A stretch of 64,000 bases of DNA from Galactobacter caseinivorans (GTDB lineage: Bacteria; Actinomycetota; Actinomycetes; Actinomycetales; Micrococcaceae). This document shows, in pieces, positions 43,128 to 52,519 of the stretch. Made by a program: the position numbers and the translations under genes. The notes under the pieces are model-generated. The model was not told where the DNA came from, searched no databases, and saw nothing but the letters and a program-made list of their open reading frames with translations. The stretch covers positions 186,001 to 250,000 of the forward strand of contig NZ_QQXL01000002.1 of NCBI RefSeq assembly GCF_003640665.1, given 5' to 3'. Each line of letters opens with the position of its first letter. Within the stretch, counting starts at the first letter, position 1.

Positions 43128-45779
43128 TCAGCCCCGCCCGGCCGCGGCACGCGCGGCGTAGCCCTGCGCAAACAGCCGGCGCTCCAGGTCATCCAAGCCC
43201 TCCAGGACCAGGCGGCGCAGGGCCTGCGGCGCCTGAGCGTGGTCCCGCAGCCAGGCCTGAGCCGCCAGCACCTTGGGATGCGTGCTCTCATCACCCAGGT
43301 CAAGGTTGGCATCCCCAGGGAAGAGGCCGGTGACCACGCGCGTGGCCTGCCCCTGGCTCTGCCTGGCCCACAGCTCCTCGATGCGCTCCCAGTACTCGGC
43401 GTCGTGATCCCCGCTCACGCCGGAGGGATCCACGCCGTAGCCGTCAAGGGTGGCCTGGAGCTGATCGTTGCTGAGCGCGACTCCGTCGGCATCGGTGCCG
43501 CGGAAGGCTGCCTCGCGGGCGGCCAGCTTCACGTCCGCATCCGGGCGGGCGGCCAGGGCGCGGCTGAGGCCGGTCTGGCTCACGGCGGTGGGCGCGGCAT
43601 CGCGGGAGGCCTGCAACTGCTCCGCGTCCACACGGGAGTGCGCGGCCAGCGCGGTCAGCGCCGCCCACGTCAGATCCTCACCCAGGCCAAAGTCCGGGTC
43701 CTTGACCCAGGAGGCCACCAGGTCAAGGACCTCGGGAACCGGGGTCTTCTGGTGACTCAGCGCGCCCAAGAGGCAGCGCAGCTTCACGGTGCGGGCGTCG
43801 CTTGGCTCCGGGGACTCCAGCACCTCGGTCACCAGGAAGGTGACCCAGCGGCTCACCAACTCCTGGCGTGCGGATTCGGTGGAGTACTCAAAGAGGCCGG
43901 TGTTGGCCTGGGAAAAGACCTGCGCCAACACCCCGGAGTCCTGGATCAGTCCCGAATGCGCCACGGCGCCGTCCACAAAACGCTCGGGGGAGAGCAGGCC
44001 GTCCCTGGTCAGGTTCCAGGCGGCGGCCAGCGAGATGGCGCGGGCCAGCTCGCCGTCCAGCCCCGCGGAGAGCACCGTGTCTAGCGTGACCGGGTCCAGG
44101 CCCAACTTGGCGTAGCTGAGGTCCTCATCGTTGGGCAGCAGGGCCTCGGTGGCGGGGCGGCCCACCAACTCCGGCACGTCCACGGCCGCACCCTCCAAGC
44201 GCACCTCAAAGGAGGAGGCGAGCGTGGCGGGCTCAAGGTCTTGTTGCGGCGTGTAGGCGCCCACTCGCACCACGTGCGGGCGCAGCACGGTCTCGCCGCT
44301 GCGCGGGTCAGCGCCGTCCTGCAGCAGGCGGGCGGCGGTGATGGTGCCGTCCTGGCCCACGCTGGTCTCCAAGGAGAGCCGGTTGACGCCGGCCGTGGTG
44401 AGCCAGGCCTGCGCCCAGCCGGCCATGTCCCGACCTGACGCGGCGGAGAGCTCCTCGAGGAAGTCATCCAGGGTGGTGTTGCCCCAGGCATGCTTGCGGA
44501 AGTAGGAGCGGGCTGCGGCCAGGAACGCGTCCTGGCCCACAAAGGCGGAGAGTTGTTTCAGGACGGAGGCACCCTTGGCGTAGGTGATGCCGTCAAAGTT
44601 CTGATCGGCGGCCTCCAGGTCAACAATGTCCGCCACGATGGGGTGCGTGGTGGGGAACTGATCCTGGCGATACGCCCAGGCCTTGCGCCGGGAGGCAAAG
44701 GTGGTCCACGCCGTGGTGAAGTCGGTGGCCTGATCCACGGCCAGCGTGCCAACGTAGTCCGCGAAGGACTCCTTGAGCCACAGGTCATCCCACCACTGCA
44801 TGGTGACCAGGTCGCCAAACCACATGTGGCACATCTCGTGCAGGATCGTGTTGGCGCGCTGCTCGTGCTGGGCCTGCGTGGCGGGGGAGGTGAAGACGTA
44901 GTGCTCGGTGAAGGTCACCAGGCCGGGGTTCTCCATGGCGCCCAGGTTGTACTCCGGCACAAAGGCCTGGTCGTACTTGCCCCACGGGTAGGCGAAGTCA
45001 AAGTGGGTGTGGAACCAGTCCAGGCCGCGCTTGGTGATCGCGAAGACCTCCTCCGCGTCCATGCTCGGGGCCAGCGACGCGCGGGTCATGAGGCCCAACG
45101 GGATCTGCACGTCCTCGCCGGAGGCGGTGCTGCCGGCGTAGTGATCACTCCACAGCGCGTACGGTCCGGCCAGGAAGGTGGCGATGTACGTGGACATGGG
45201 CTCGGTCTGGGCAAAGCGGCGGGTGCTGTTGGCGCCGGTTGCCTCCTCGACGTCCAGCAGGGCTCCATTGGAGCCCACGTGCCAGGCGGTGGGGGCCGTG
45301 ATGCTGGTGCTGAAGCGGGCCTTCAGGTCCGGCTGATCAAAGCAGGGGAAGATGCGGCGGCAGTCCGCCGGCTCGTTCTGGGAGTACAGGTAGGTCAGGC
45401 CGTCCGCCGGGTCAACAAAGCGGTGCACGCCCTCGCCGGAGCGTGAGTAGAGCGAGCGCGAGGCGATCCGCACGGTGTTGGTCTGTGCCAGGCCGCGCAG
45501 GTGAAGGCGTGCCCCGTTCACTACAGCGTCCAGGTCCTGCTCCACGCCGTTGATCTGCACTGACTGCACGGAATGACCCAGGTAATCCAGGAAGGTGGAC
45601 GTACCGGGGATGGCGTCCAAGCTGATCTGCGTCACGAGGGGGTAGCTGAGCTGGGCCGGGTCAGCGGCCTCGCTGAAATCGAGCTGAAGTGTGTAGGCGT
45701 GGGTGCGGACGGCGGCCGAGCGGGCGGCTGCCTCGTCGCGGCGAAGGTTCTCGTTCGGGGGGCGCAATGCGGAACTCAT
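43128..45779 (-). CDS. pepN: Aminopeptidase N (M1 family)
   Basis: Zinc enzyme that removes N-terminal amino acids from peptides in the cytoplasm. The substrate-binding motif is GAMEN at residues 280-284. The zinc ligands are H314 and H318 in HEMCHMWFGD and E337, the HExxH-x18-E pattern. At 883 residues it is full length with no signal peptide, and it includes the large helical C-terminal domain. The ATG at 45779 is preceded by the AT-rich TGATTAAATAGC, possibly its promoter. It is transcribed alone, ending at the terminator shared with benE. Confidence 0.97.
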   Translation of the reverse strand: MSSALRPPNENLRRDEAAARSAAVRTHAYTLQLDFSEAADPAQLSYPLVTQISLDAIPGTSTFLDYLGHSVQSVQINGVEQDLDAVVNGARLHLRGLAQTNTVRIASRSLYSRSGEGVHRFVDPADGLTYLYSQNEPADCRRIFPCFDQPDLKARFSTSITAPTAWHVGSNGALLDVEEATGANSTRRFAQTEPMSTYIATFLAGPYALWSDHYAGSTASGEDVQIPLGLMTRASLAPSMDAEEVFAITKRGLDWFHTHFDFAYPWGKYDQAFVPEYNLGAMENPGLVTFTEHYVFTSPATQAQHEQRANTILHEMCHMWFGDLVTMQWWDDLWLKESFADYVGTLAVDQATDFTTAWTTFASRRKAWAYRQDQFPTTHPIVADIVDLEAADQNFDGITYAKGASVLKQLSAFVGQDAFLAAARSYFRKHAWGNTTLDDFLEELSAASGRDMAGWAQAWLTTAGVNRLSLETSVGQDGTITAARLLQDGADPRSGETVLRPHVVRVGAYTPQQDLEPATLASSFEVRLEGAAVDVPELVGRPATEALLPNDEDLSYAKLGLDPVTLDTVLSAGLDGELARAISLAAAWNLTRDGLLSPERFVDGAVAHSGLIQDSGVLAQVFSQANTGLFEYSTESARQELVSRWVTFLVTEVLESPEPSDARTVKLRCLLGALSHQKTPVPEVLDLVASWVKDPDFGLGEDLTWAALTALAAHSRVDAEQLQASRDAAPTAVSQTGLSRALAARPDADVKLAAREAAFRGTDADGVALSNDQLQATLDGYGVDPSGVSGDHDAEYWERIEELWARQSQGQATRVVTGLFPGDANLDLGDESTHPKVLAAQAWLRDHAQAPQALRRLVLEGLDDLERRLFAQGYAARAAAGRG

Positions 45780-45903
45780 CCAGCTATTTAATCATTGCTT
45801 CACATCTCGTGGTCGGTTCTTGGGTGAGCATCTGACAACGGCCCGACGACGCTTGGTTGGGGCCCAGCGCGCCAAGCGGCAGGCCTCGTGCCCTGCACAA
45901 ACA

Positions 45904-45942
45904 CGCCGGCCCGGGCGCGCTGGGTGCGCGTCCGGGCCGGCG
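45904..45942 (-). terminator. Terminator downstream of the acyl-CoA oxidase/dehydrogenase gene
   Basis: A 16-bp stem (45904-45919 with 45927-45942, one G-U pair) and a 7-base loop lie 65 bases beyond the gene's stop and before the pepN start on the same strand. Confidence 0.75.
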
Positions 45943-46006
45943 GTCACTGGGTGCGGGCCCGCGTGGAGCCGGCGCTCAGCAGGTGGTGTGCCGAGGGGCG
46001 GTGTGC

Positions 46007-48091
46007 CTAGCGGCGGGCGGCCTTGGCCTCCGCGCGGCGGCGCTTGACCAGCACGCGCTCATCCACGGGGGACTCGGGATCCGCGCGCAGGTGGCGGTAG
46101 TACTCCGCGGCCTCGTCCTGGCGGATCTGCTCGGCGCCGGAGGAGATGGGTGCGCGCAGGTGGGCCTGCGTGTAACCAAAGGCGTCCACCAGATCCTGTG
46201 CGTGCGGGCGCAGGCGGGTGATCAGGCGGTTGACGTATTCCTTGAGGGTGCGTGCGCGCTGCACGGAGAGGCGGCCGTTCATGAGGAACCAATCCAGCTC
46301 ATCCTCAATGGTGGTCAGCGCGAAGAGATCGCGGACCCAGGTGAGGACCTTGAGGGAGTCGGCGTCCTTGACGGACTCCAGCCCGCGGGTGAAGGCTTCC
46401 CACTGCAGCAGGCGTGCGTGCATGTGGGCGGCCTGAATCAGCTCCTCCTGGTGGGAGTTGAACGCGGCGGCCTGCTCGGCGGGGCTGGCCTTGGCCACAG
46501 AGGCCAATGCACGGCCTATCTCGCCGATCGCGACCTCCACCCGCTCGGTGAGCAGGGCGCGCTGGACCTCGGGGTCCTTCAGGTAGTTGGCGGTGCGCTT
46601 CTCTGAGCCGGTATCAGCGGCGTCCTGACCCAGGGCGCGCAGGCCGGTGCGGGCCAGGATCTGCTCGGCGCCGGTGCGCAGGGCGTAGCGGGCCAGGTCT
46701 GCGGGTTTGGCGCCCTTGAACTGGGCGGAGAAGTCCGTCAGGAGGCGCTTGCCGACTAGCTGCAACAGAATGTTGTTATCGCCCTCGAAGGTCGTGTAGA
46801 CATCCAGGTCGGAGTGCAGGCCGGTGAAGCGGTTCTCTGCCAGGTAGCCGGCGCCGCCGCAGGCCTCGCGGGCCTCCTGGAGGGTGCTCATGGCGTCCCA
46901 GGTGGTGGTCGGTTTCAGGGCCGCGGCCAGGGTCTCCAGATCCTGGCGCCCCTCCTCCGTGTCCTTCTCTCCGGAGAACACGCCGTCGAAGGCCACCAGG
47001 AGTTCCTCGTGGCTGAAGGCGCCGGCGTAGGTGCGGGCGATGCGAGGGATCAGGCGGCGCTGGTGGCGCTGGTAATCCATGATCACCTCTTCTTCGATGT
47101 CGCTCGCTGCGTTGAACTGGCGACGCTGGTTGGCGTACGTCACGGCGATCTGCAGGGCCACCTTGGAGGCTGCCACTGCGGCGCCATCCAGGGAGACGCG
47201 GCCCTGAACCAGGGTGCCAAGCATGGTGAAGAAGCGGCGCCCCGGGGACTCGATGGAGGAGGTGTAGGTGCCGTCCTCATCGACGTTGCCGTAGCGGTTG
47301 AGCAGGCTGGTGCGGGGGATGCGCACGTGGTCAAAGTGCAGGCGGCCGTTGTCGATGCCGTTGAGGCCACCCTTGACGCCGTCGTCCTCTCCGCCAATGC
47401 CCGGCAGGAAGGCGCGGTTCTCGTCGCGAATCGGCACGTAGAAGCAGTGCACGCCGTGGTTCACACCGTTGGTGATGAGCTGCGCAAAGACCGTTGCGGC
47501 GGTGGCGTGCAGGGCGGCGTTGCCCAGGTAGTCCTTCCACGCGGCGCGGAAGGGCGTGTTGATCACGAATTCCTGCGTGGAAGGGTCATACGTGGCGGTG
47601 GTGCCGATGCTTGCGACGTCGGAGCCGTGGCCCGTCTCCGTCATGGCAAAGGCGCCCGGGACGGAGAGGTCCATGATGCCTGGGAGGAGCGTGTCCTGGT
47701 GCTCCTTGGTGCCAAGGTGCAACACCGCGGAGCCAAAGAGGCCCCACTGCACGCCGGCCTTGATCTGCAGGGACGGGTCCGCGGTGACCAGTTCCTCGAA
47801 CGCGGCAATGTTGCCGCCGTTGTCATCTGAACCGCCAAGGCGGGACGGGAAGGCGCGGTGCACGGCGCCGGTCTTGACCAGCTCAAACATGTTCTGGAAG
47901 GTGCGCTCGCGGTGCTCGGGGACGGGCATGCCCTCCACCTTGTGCAGCTGGGGGTTGGTGGCCAGCTCGCGGGACACGCGGCGGGCGTCCGCCCAGCGGC
48001 CCATCAGCTGCTCGCCAACGGCGGCAACATCCAGTCGCGGATCCTCGGTGGTCTTGGAGGCGGAGGCGGAGGTGGGAGTTGTGGAGGTCAT
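46007..48091 (-). CDS. Acyl-CoA oxidase/dehydrogenase family flavoprotein
   Basis: A 694-residue enzyme that oxidises acyl-CoA to enoyl-CoA. It has the FAD/substrate region AMTETGHGSDVASIGTTATYD and a long C-terminal domain, which fits the acyl-CoA oxidase-type length rather than the 380-residue dehydrogenases. The likely catalytic glutamate is in TTFEGDNNILLQLVGKRLL. I use the ATG at 48091, giving MTSTTPTSAS; the upstream in-frame stretch lies in the TetR gene. It is 12 bases downstream of the TetR gene and so probably co-regulated. Whether oxygen or an electron carrier accepts the electrons is not decided. Confidence 0.88.
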   Translation of the reverse strand: MTSTTPTSASASKTTEDPRLDVAAVGEQLMGRWADARRVSRELATNPQLHKVEGMPVPEHRERTFQNMFELVKTGAVHRAFPSRLGGSDDNGGNIAAFEELVTADPSLQIKAGVQWGLFGSAVLHLGTKEHQDTLLPGIMDLSVPGAFAMTETGHGSDVASIGTTATYDPSTQEFVINTPFRAAWKDYLGNAALHATAATVFAQLITNGVNHGVHCFYVPIRDENRAFLPGIGGEDDGVKGGLNGIDNGRLHFDHVRIPRTSLLNRYGNVDEDGTYTSSIESPGRRFFTMLGTLVQGRVSLDGAAVAASKVALQIAVTYANQRRQFNAASDIEEEVIMDYQRHQRRLIPRIARTYAGAFSHEELLVAFDGVFSGEKDTEEGRQDLETLAAALKPTTTWDAMSTLQEAREACGGAGYLAENRFTGLHSDLDVYTTFEGDNNILLQLVGKRLLTDFSAQFKGAKPADLARYALRTGAEQILARTGLRALGQDAADTGSEKRTANYLKDPEVQRALLTERVEVAIGEIGRALASVAKASPAEQAAAFNSHQEELIQAAHMHARLLQWEAFTRGLESVKDADSLKVLTWVRDLFALTTIEDELDWFLMNGRLSVQRARTLKEYVNRLITRLRPHAQDLVDAFGYTQAHLRAPISSGAEQIRQDEAAEYYRHLRADPESPVDERVLVKRRRAEAKAARR

Positions 48092-48102
48092 GGCCTGTCC
48101 TT

Positions 48103-48825
48103 TCACGCGATGCTGGAGAGCTGCTTGGTGGTGGGGGTGGATCCGGAGTCCGTGGCGGACCCGGTGATCAGGGGAGCGGCGATGCCAGAGAGCAGCCACT
48201 CGGTGAGGGTTCCGGCCAGCGCGTCCGCGCTGGGGCTGGAAGTGGGATCCGCGACCCAGCGATCGCCCGCCGCGCGGATCAAGCCAAGGGCCGCCGTGGG
48301 CCAGAGGGAGAGCAATTCCGGTGCAGGCACGCGGTTGGTGGCGGCAAGCAAAGCCTGCAGGTGCTCGGTCATGAGGATCACGAGCTCATCCGTCAGCGCC
48401 CGCACCTGCTCCTGCGCGTTGCCCTCGGCGGGGCCGAGCACAAAGGCGTAGGTATGTGGGGAGGCGGCGGCTTGGGCCAGGTAAGCGCGGATCATGGCCT
48501 GGAGCGTGTCCACAGGCCCGGAGGCCTTGTGGCCCGCGGAGACCACGGCGCGGCGCACACCGAGCACCACGTCGTTGCCGATCGCGGTTCGCAGGCCCTC
48601 CTTGCCGCCAAAGTAGCGGTACAGGACTGACTTGCTGGTGCCCGCCTCCGCGGCGATCTGGTCCATGGGAACGGCGGGGCCGCAGCGGTGGATGGACTTG
48701 CGGGCCGCGCGGATCAGCTCCGCGCGGCGTTGCTGGCGGTGATCCGCCCAGCGCACGTCGCGGCCGTCGGCAGCGTCGTCTGGCTGTTCGCCAGCAGCGT
48801 CGGAGGAGGGTGTGGTGAGGTTCAC
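48103..48825 (-). CDS. TetR family transcriptional regulator
   Basis: A 240-residue repressor with an N-terminal helix-turn-helix (about 35-82, VPMDQIAAEAGTSKSVLYRYFGGKEGLRTAIG) and a C-terminal ligand-binding domain. The GTG start directly abuts a 31-bp inverted repeat that is probably its own operator. No ribosome-binding site precedes it, which fits a leaderless transcript. It controls, by position, both the downstream acyl-CoA oxidase gene and the divergent thiolase-FabG-MaoC operon. An acyl-CoA effector is a reasonable guess, not shown. Confidence 0.9.
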   Translation of the reverse strand: MNLTTPSSDAAGEQPDDAADGRDVRWADHRQQRRAELIRAARKSIHRCGPAVPMDQIAAEAGTSKSVLYRYFGGKEGLRTAIGNDVVLGVRRAVVSAGHKASGPVDTLQAMIRAYLAQAAASPHTYAFVLGPAEGNAQEQVRALTDELVILMTEHLQALLAATNRVPAPELLSLWPTAALGLIRAAGDRWVADPTSSPSADALAGTLTEWLLSGIAAPLITGSATDSGSTPTTKQLSSIA

Positions 48826-48856
48826 GATACCGAGCGTATCAGGTACGCTGGGTATC
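48826..48856. promoter_or_regulatory. Operator: 31-bp inverted repeat of the TetR/thiolase divergent promoters
   Basis: GATACCGAGCGTA and TACGCTGGGTATC are inverted copies (12 of 13 match) separated by TCAGG. Each arm contains TACGCT or its complement, which can act as -10 for transcripts in both directions. A TetR dimer pair bound here would repress both operons together. Confidence 0.75.
48833..48838 (-). promoter_or_regulatory. -10 element TACGCT, leaderless promoter of the TetR gene
   Basis: On the minus strand TACGCT is followed by seven bases and the GTG at 48825. CTGACC, 18 bases upstream, is a possible -35. The mirrored TACGCT at 48844-48849 would serve the thiolase gene. Confidence 0.5.
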
Positions 48857-48939
48857 GGTCAGTAGGGGGTGGTGACATTCCCGCGACCACCAGCCAAACA
48901 GGTCGCAGCCAGACCATCATGAGGAGCCACGAGATAGCC

Positions 48940-50238
48940 ATGGGCCAGAATCTTTCCCAGAACCGTCCCGCCGTCGTTATTGGCGGCAACCGCATTCCCT
49001 TCGCTCGCGCCAACGGCGCCTACGTCGGCGCATCCAACCAGGACATGATGACCGCAGCCCTTGACGGGCTGGTGGCGCGCTTTGGCCTGCAGGGCCAGCG
49101 CATCGGGGCCGTCGCCTCCGGCGCGGTGCTGAAGCACTCCCGCGATTTCAACCTGACCCGCGAGGTGGTGCTCGGCTCTGCCCTGAGCCCCCAGACCCCC
49201 GCCTATGACGTGCAGATGGCGTGCGCCACCGGCCTGGAGACCATCGGCTCCCTCGCAGACAAGATCAAGTCCGGCCAGATCGAGTCCGGCATCGGTGGCG
49301 GCGTGGACACCGTCTCCGACGCCCCGATCGCCGTCTCGGATGACCTGCGCAACGTACTCCTGGCGGCCGGCCGCGCCCGGTCCCTGAAGGACCGCCTCGC
49401 CGCCTTCGCCAAGCTGCGCCCGCGTGACTTGGCGCCGTCCGCGCCCGGCACCGATGAGCCGCGCACCGGCCTCTCCATGGGTGAGCACCAGGCGCTGACG
49501 ACCCAGCGCTGGGAGATCACCCGCGAGGCTCAGGACGAGCTGGCGGCCGCAAGCCACCAGAACCTGGCCGCCGCCTATGACCGCCACTTCTTTGATGACC
49601 TGATCACCCCGTACCGCGGGCTGGCCAAGGACAACAACATGCGCGCGGACTCCACGGTGGCCAAGCTCTCCAAGCTCAAGCCGGCCTTCGGCAAGAGCCT
49701 GGGGGACCAGGCCAGCATGACCGCAGGCAACTCCACGCCGCTGACGGACGGCGCCTCCGCCGTGCTGCTCGGCTCCGAGGAGTTCGCCGCGGAGCATGAC
49801 CTGCCGATGCTCGCCAACTTCGTTGACTACGAGCTGGCCGCCGTCGACTTTGTCTCCGGCGAGGAGGGCCTGCTCATGGCCCCCGCCTACGCCGTGCCCC
49901 GCATGCTGGCACGCCAGGGTCTGACCCTGCAGGACTTTGATTTCTACGAGATCCACGAGGCCTTCGCCGGCACCGTGCTCTCCACGCTCAAGGCCTGGGA
50001 GGACCCGGAGTTCTGCAAGGACAAGCTGGGCCTTGACGCCCCGCTTGGCTCCATCGATCGCAGCAAGCTCAACGTCAACGGCTCCTCGCTTGCGGCCGGT
50101 CACCCCTTCGCCGCCACCGGCGGGCGCATCGTCGCCACGCTGGCCAAGATGCTGCATGAGAAGGGATCTGGCCGCGGCCTCATCTCCGTCTGCGCCGCCG
50201 GCGGCCAGGGCATCGTCGCGATCCTCGAGGCGCGCTGA
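48940..50238 (+). CDS. Thiolase (acetyl-CoA C-acyltransferase, FadA/FadI type)
   Basis: Cleaves 3-oxoacyl-CoA with CoA in beta-oxidation or condenses in reverse. The nucleophilic cysteine is in VQMACATGLE, the histidine in YEIHEAFAGTVL, and the second cysteine in SVCAAGGQGIV, with GSSLAAGHPFAATGGR in between. At 432 residues it matches the longer thiolases paired with two-domain FabG (mycobacterial FadA2 group). I use the ATG at 48940 with GAGGAG 13 bases upstream; an in-frame ATG at 48919 is the alternative. It begins the thiolase-fabG-maoC operon. Confidence 0.92.
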   Translation: MGQNLSQNRPAVVIGGNRIPFARANGAYVGASNQDMMTAALDGLVARFGLQGQRIGAVASGAVLKHSRDFNLTREVVLGSALSPQTPAYDVQMACATGLETIGSLADKIKSGQIESGIGGGVDTVSDAPIAVSDDLRNVLLAAGRARSLKDRLAAFAKLRPRDLAPSAPGTDEPRTGLSMGEHQALTTQRWEITREAQDELAAASHQNLAAAYDRHFFDDLITPYRGLAKDNNMRADSTVAKLSKLKPAFGKSLGDQASMTAGNSTPLTDGASAVLLGSEEFAAEHDLPMLANFVDYELAAVDFVSGEEGLLMAPAYAVPRMLARQGLTLQDFDFYEIHEAFAGTVLSTLKAWEDPEFCKDKLGLDAPLGSIDRSKLNVNGSSLAAGHPFAATGGRIVATLAKMLHEKGSGRGLISVCAAGGQGIVAILEAR

Positions 50239-50240
50239 TC

Positions 50241-51578
50241 ATGGCGGATCAGTACTTGGACTTCGCCAACACTCCCTTTGGCCGCTCGCTGGCCAAGCGA
50301 CTGGGTTTGCCCGCGCCGGTGCGTCTGCGCCGCTACGAACAGGGCGCCGCCCTGATCCCTGGCGCTGCCATGGTGATCGGCTCCTCCGAGCTGGCTCGCA
50401 CCACCGGTGAGCTGCTCCTGGGCTGGGGCCTCGAGGTGCGCACGCACGACGCCGGCCACGCCAAGTTGGGTGCCATTGTGGTGGTGCTCGACGACGTGAC
50501 GACGCCGGCAGATTTGTCCCCGCACGCCTTGACGCTTTCGCCGGCGCTGAAGCGCCTGGCGCCCGGCGGACGCGTCATCACGATCGCACGGCCGGAGCAG
50601 GACGGGGACGCCCCCGAGCTCGCCGCCGCCCGCCTGGGTGTGACCGGCATGCTGCGCTCCGTGGCCCACGAGCTGCGAGGCGGAGCCACCGCCAACGGCA
50701 TCGAGCTGGAGGGCTCGCTTGACCTGAGCGCACCCAGCGCCCAGGCCGCGCTGCGCTTCCTGCTCTCCGGCCGCAGCGCCTACGTCGACGGGCAGTTCCT
50801 GCGCGTTGACTCCCAGCGCGGGGTGCTTCCCCAGGACGCGGACCGCCCGCTGGTCGGCAAGGTCGCCGTAGTGACCGGTGCCGCGCGCGGCATCGGTGCG
50901 GCCATCGCCAGGGTGCTGCGCCGCGACGGCGCCACGCTGGTCGTGGTGGATGTACCGCAGGCCGGGGACGCCCTGGCCAAGGTCGCCAACGAGGTGGAGG
51001 GCACCGCGTTGCAGCTGGATGTGACCCGCCCCGAGGCCGGCGAACTGATTGCGGCCCACGCCAAGGAGCGCCACGGCGCCCTGGACATCGTGGTCCACAA
51101 CGCCGGCATCACCCGGGACAAGCTGCTCGCGAACATGGACGCGGCCAAGTGGGATTCCGTCATTGCCGTCAACATCGAGTCGCAGCTGGCCATGAACCGG
51201 GCCTTCAAGGCCGCGGGCCTTGATCAGCTGCGCATCGTCTCCCTGGCCTCCACCTCCGGGATCGCCGGTAATCGTGGCCAGAGCAATTACGGTGCCTCCA
51301 AGGCCGGCGTGATCGGCATGGTGCGCGCCAGCGCGCCGCAGCTGAGCAGCGGCGTGGCGGGCATCAACGCCGTCGCCCCTGGTTTTATCGAGACCGAGAT
51401 GACGGCCAAGATCCCCTTCGCCACGCGCGCCGCCGGCCGCCTGATTCTGCCCAGCCTGCAGCAGGGTGGCCTGCCGCGGGACGTGGCAGAGGCCATCTCC
51501 TTCCTGGCCTCAGACTCGGCCGCTGGCATCAACGGACGCACGCTGCGCGTGTGCGGCCAGAGCCTGATCGGGGCCTAG
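50241..51578 (+). CDS. Two-domain 3-oxoacyl reductase (FabG4 type)
   Basis: High-molecular-weight FabG that reduces 3-oxoacyl-CoA or oxidises 3-hydroxyacyl-CoA. The N-terminal half (about 1-200) is a flavodoxin-like domain lacking catalytic residues. The C-terminal half is a full short-chain dehydrogenase with TGAARGIG (about 213-220), NAGIT, SLASTSG and YGASK, then PGFIETEM. The product is 445 residues, close to mycobacterial FabG4. It starts two bases after the thiolase stop and is followed two bases later by the MaoC gene. Confidence 0.92.
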   Translation: MADQYLDFANTPFGRSLAKRLGLPAPVRLRRYEQGAALIPGAAMVIGSSELARTTGELLLGWGLEVRTHDAGHAKLGAIVVVLDDVTTPADLSPHALTLSPALKRLAPGGRVITIARPEQDGDAPELAAARLGVTGMLRSVAHELRGGATANGIELEGSLDLSAPSAQAALRFLLSGRSAYVDGQFLRVDSQRGVLPQDADRPLVGKVAVVTGAARGIGAAIARVLRRDGATLVVVDVPQAGDALAKVANEVEGTALQLDVTRPEAGELIAAHAKERHGALDIVVHNAGITRDKLLANMDAAKWDSVIAVNIESQLAMNRAFKAAGLDQLRIVSLASTSGIAGNRGQSNYGASKAGVIGMVRASAPQLSSGVAGINAVAPGFIETEMTAKIPFATRAAGRLILPSLQQGGLPRDVAEAISFLASDSAAGINGRTLRVCGQSLIGA

Positions 51579-51580
51579 GC

Positions 51581-52519
51581 ATGCAGACGGTGGTCCTGGA
51601 CAAGGTGCCAGCGCTTGGAGCCCTCTACGCCCAGGCCGCGCTTGGGGCCACGCGTCGCGTGCGACGCGTGGCGCCGGGCTCGCTCCCGGACGTCAGTGCC
51701 GAGGCGCGGGAGGTTCGCATCAGCGAGGAATCGCTGATCCAGTACCAGCGCCTGCTGGGGGACGCGGTCCGCGAGGAGGTGCCGAGCGTGTTCCTGCACG
51801 GCACCGTCTTTCCCGTGGCGCTGTGGCTCCTGGCCCGCAAGGACTTTCCCCTGCCGCTGCTTGGCATGGTGCACCTGAGCAATCATGTGCGCCACCTGCG
51901 CCCGGTGAGGCCGTCTGAGACCCTGACGCTGCGCGCCCACGCACGCGACCTTCGTGTGCACCGGGCCGGCACCCAGGTGGACCTGATCTCTCAGGTCCTG
52001 GTGGGTGAGGAGCTGGTCTGGGAGGGGCGCAGCGTCTACCTGGCCAAGGGCGTGTCACTGGAGGGTTCTTCCCGTCCGGAGGCAGAGCCGCACCCGGACT
52101 TTGTCCCGCCAGCGACCACGGGACGCTGGCGCCTTGACGCCACGACCGGACGCCGCTTTGCGGAGGTGCTGGGGGACTTTAACCCCATCCACCTGTCCCT
52201 GGTCAGCGCCAAGCTGCTGGGTCTGAAGCGGCCCATCGCCCACGGCATGTACCTGGCCGCCCGCGCGCTCAAGTCCGCGGCGCCGCACGGTGTGGGTTAC
52301 GCCTGGGAGATTGAGTTCGCCGTTCCGGTGCAGCTACCTGGCAGCGTGGAGTTCGCGCTGACCTCTGCAACGCAGAGCTCCGTGGGGCCCGGCACCTCCG
52401 ACGAGGAGCCGGGCAGCGTGGGCTTTGTTGGGTGGGACGCACGGAAGGTGCGCCCGCACTTTGCCGGCTCGGTGGTGCCGCTGGCACTGGCCGCGACGGT
52501 GGGAGCGGGGACCGACTAG
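51581..52519 (+). CDS. MaoC-type (R)-specific enoyl-CoA hydratase
   Basis: Hydrates enoyl-CoA to 3-hydroxyacyl-CoA. The 312-residue protein is a double hot-dog fold. The C-terminal half holds the hydratase motif in GDFNPIHLSLVSAKLLG followed by IAHGMYLAARAL, with the catalytic aspartate and histidine. The N-terminal half lacks that motif. The ATG lies two bases after the FabG stop. With thiolase and FabG4 it copies the order of mycobacterial htdX-fabG4-fadA2 (Rv0241c-Rv0243), here in one operon. The 3' end overlaps that of mshA by four bases (convergent). Confidence 0.9.
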   Translation: MQTVVLDKVPALGALYAQAALGATRRVRRVAPGSLPDVSAEAREVRISEESLIQYQRLLGDAVREEVPSVFLHGTVFPVALWLLARKDFPLPLLGMVHLSNHVRHLRPVRPSETLTLRAHARDLRVHRAGTQVDLISQVLVGEELVWEGRSVYLAKGVSLEGSSRPEAEPHPDFVPPATTGRWRLDATTGRRFAEVLGDFNPIHLSLVSAKLLGLKRPIAHGMYLAARALKSAAPHGVGYAWEIEFAVPVQLPGSVEFALTSATQSSVGPGTSDEEPGSVGFVGWDARKVRPHFAGSVVPLALAATVGAGTD

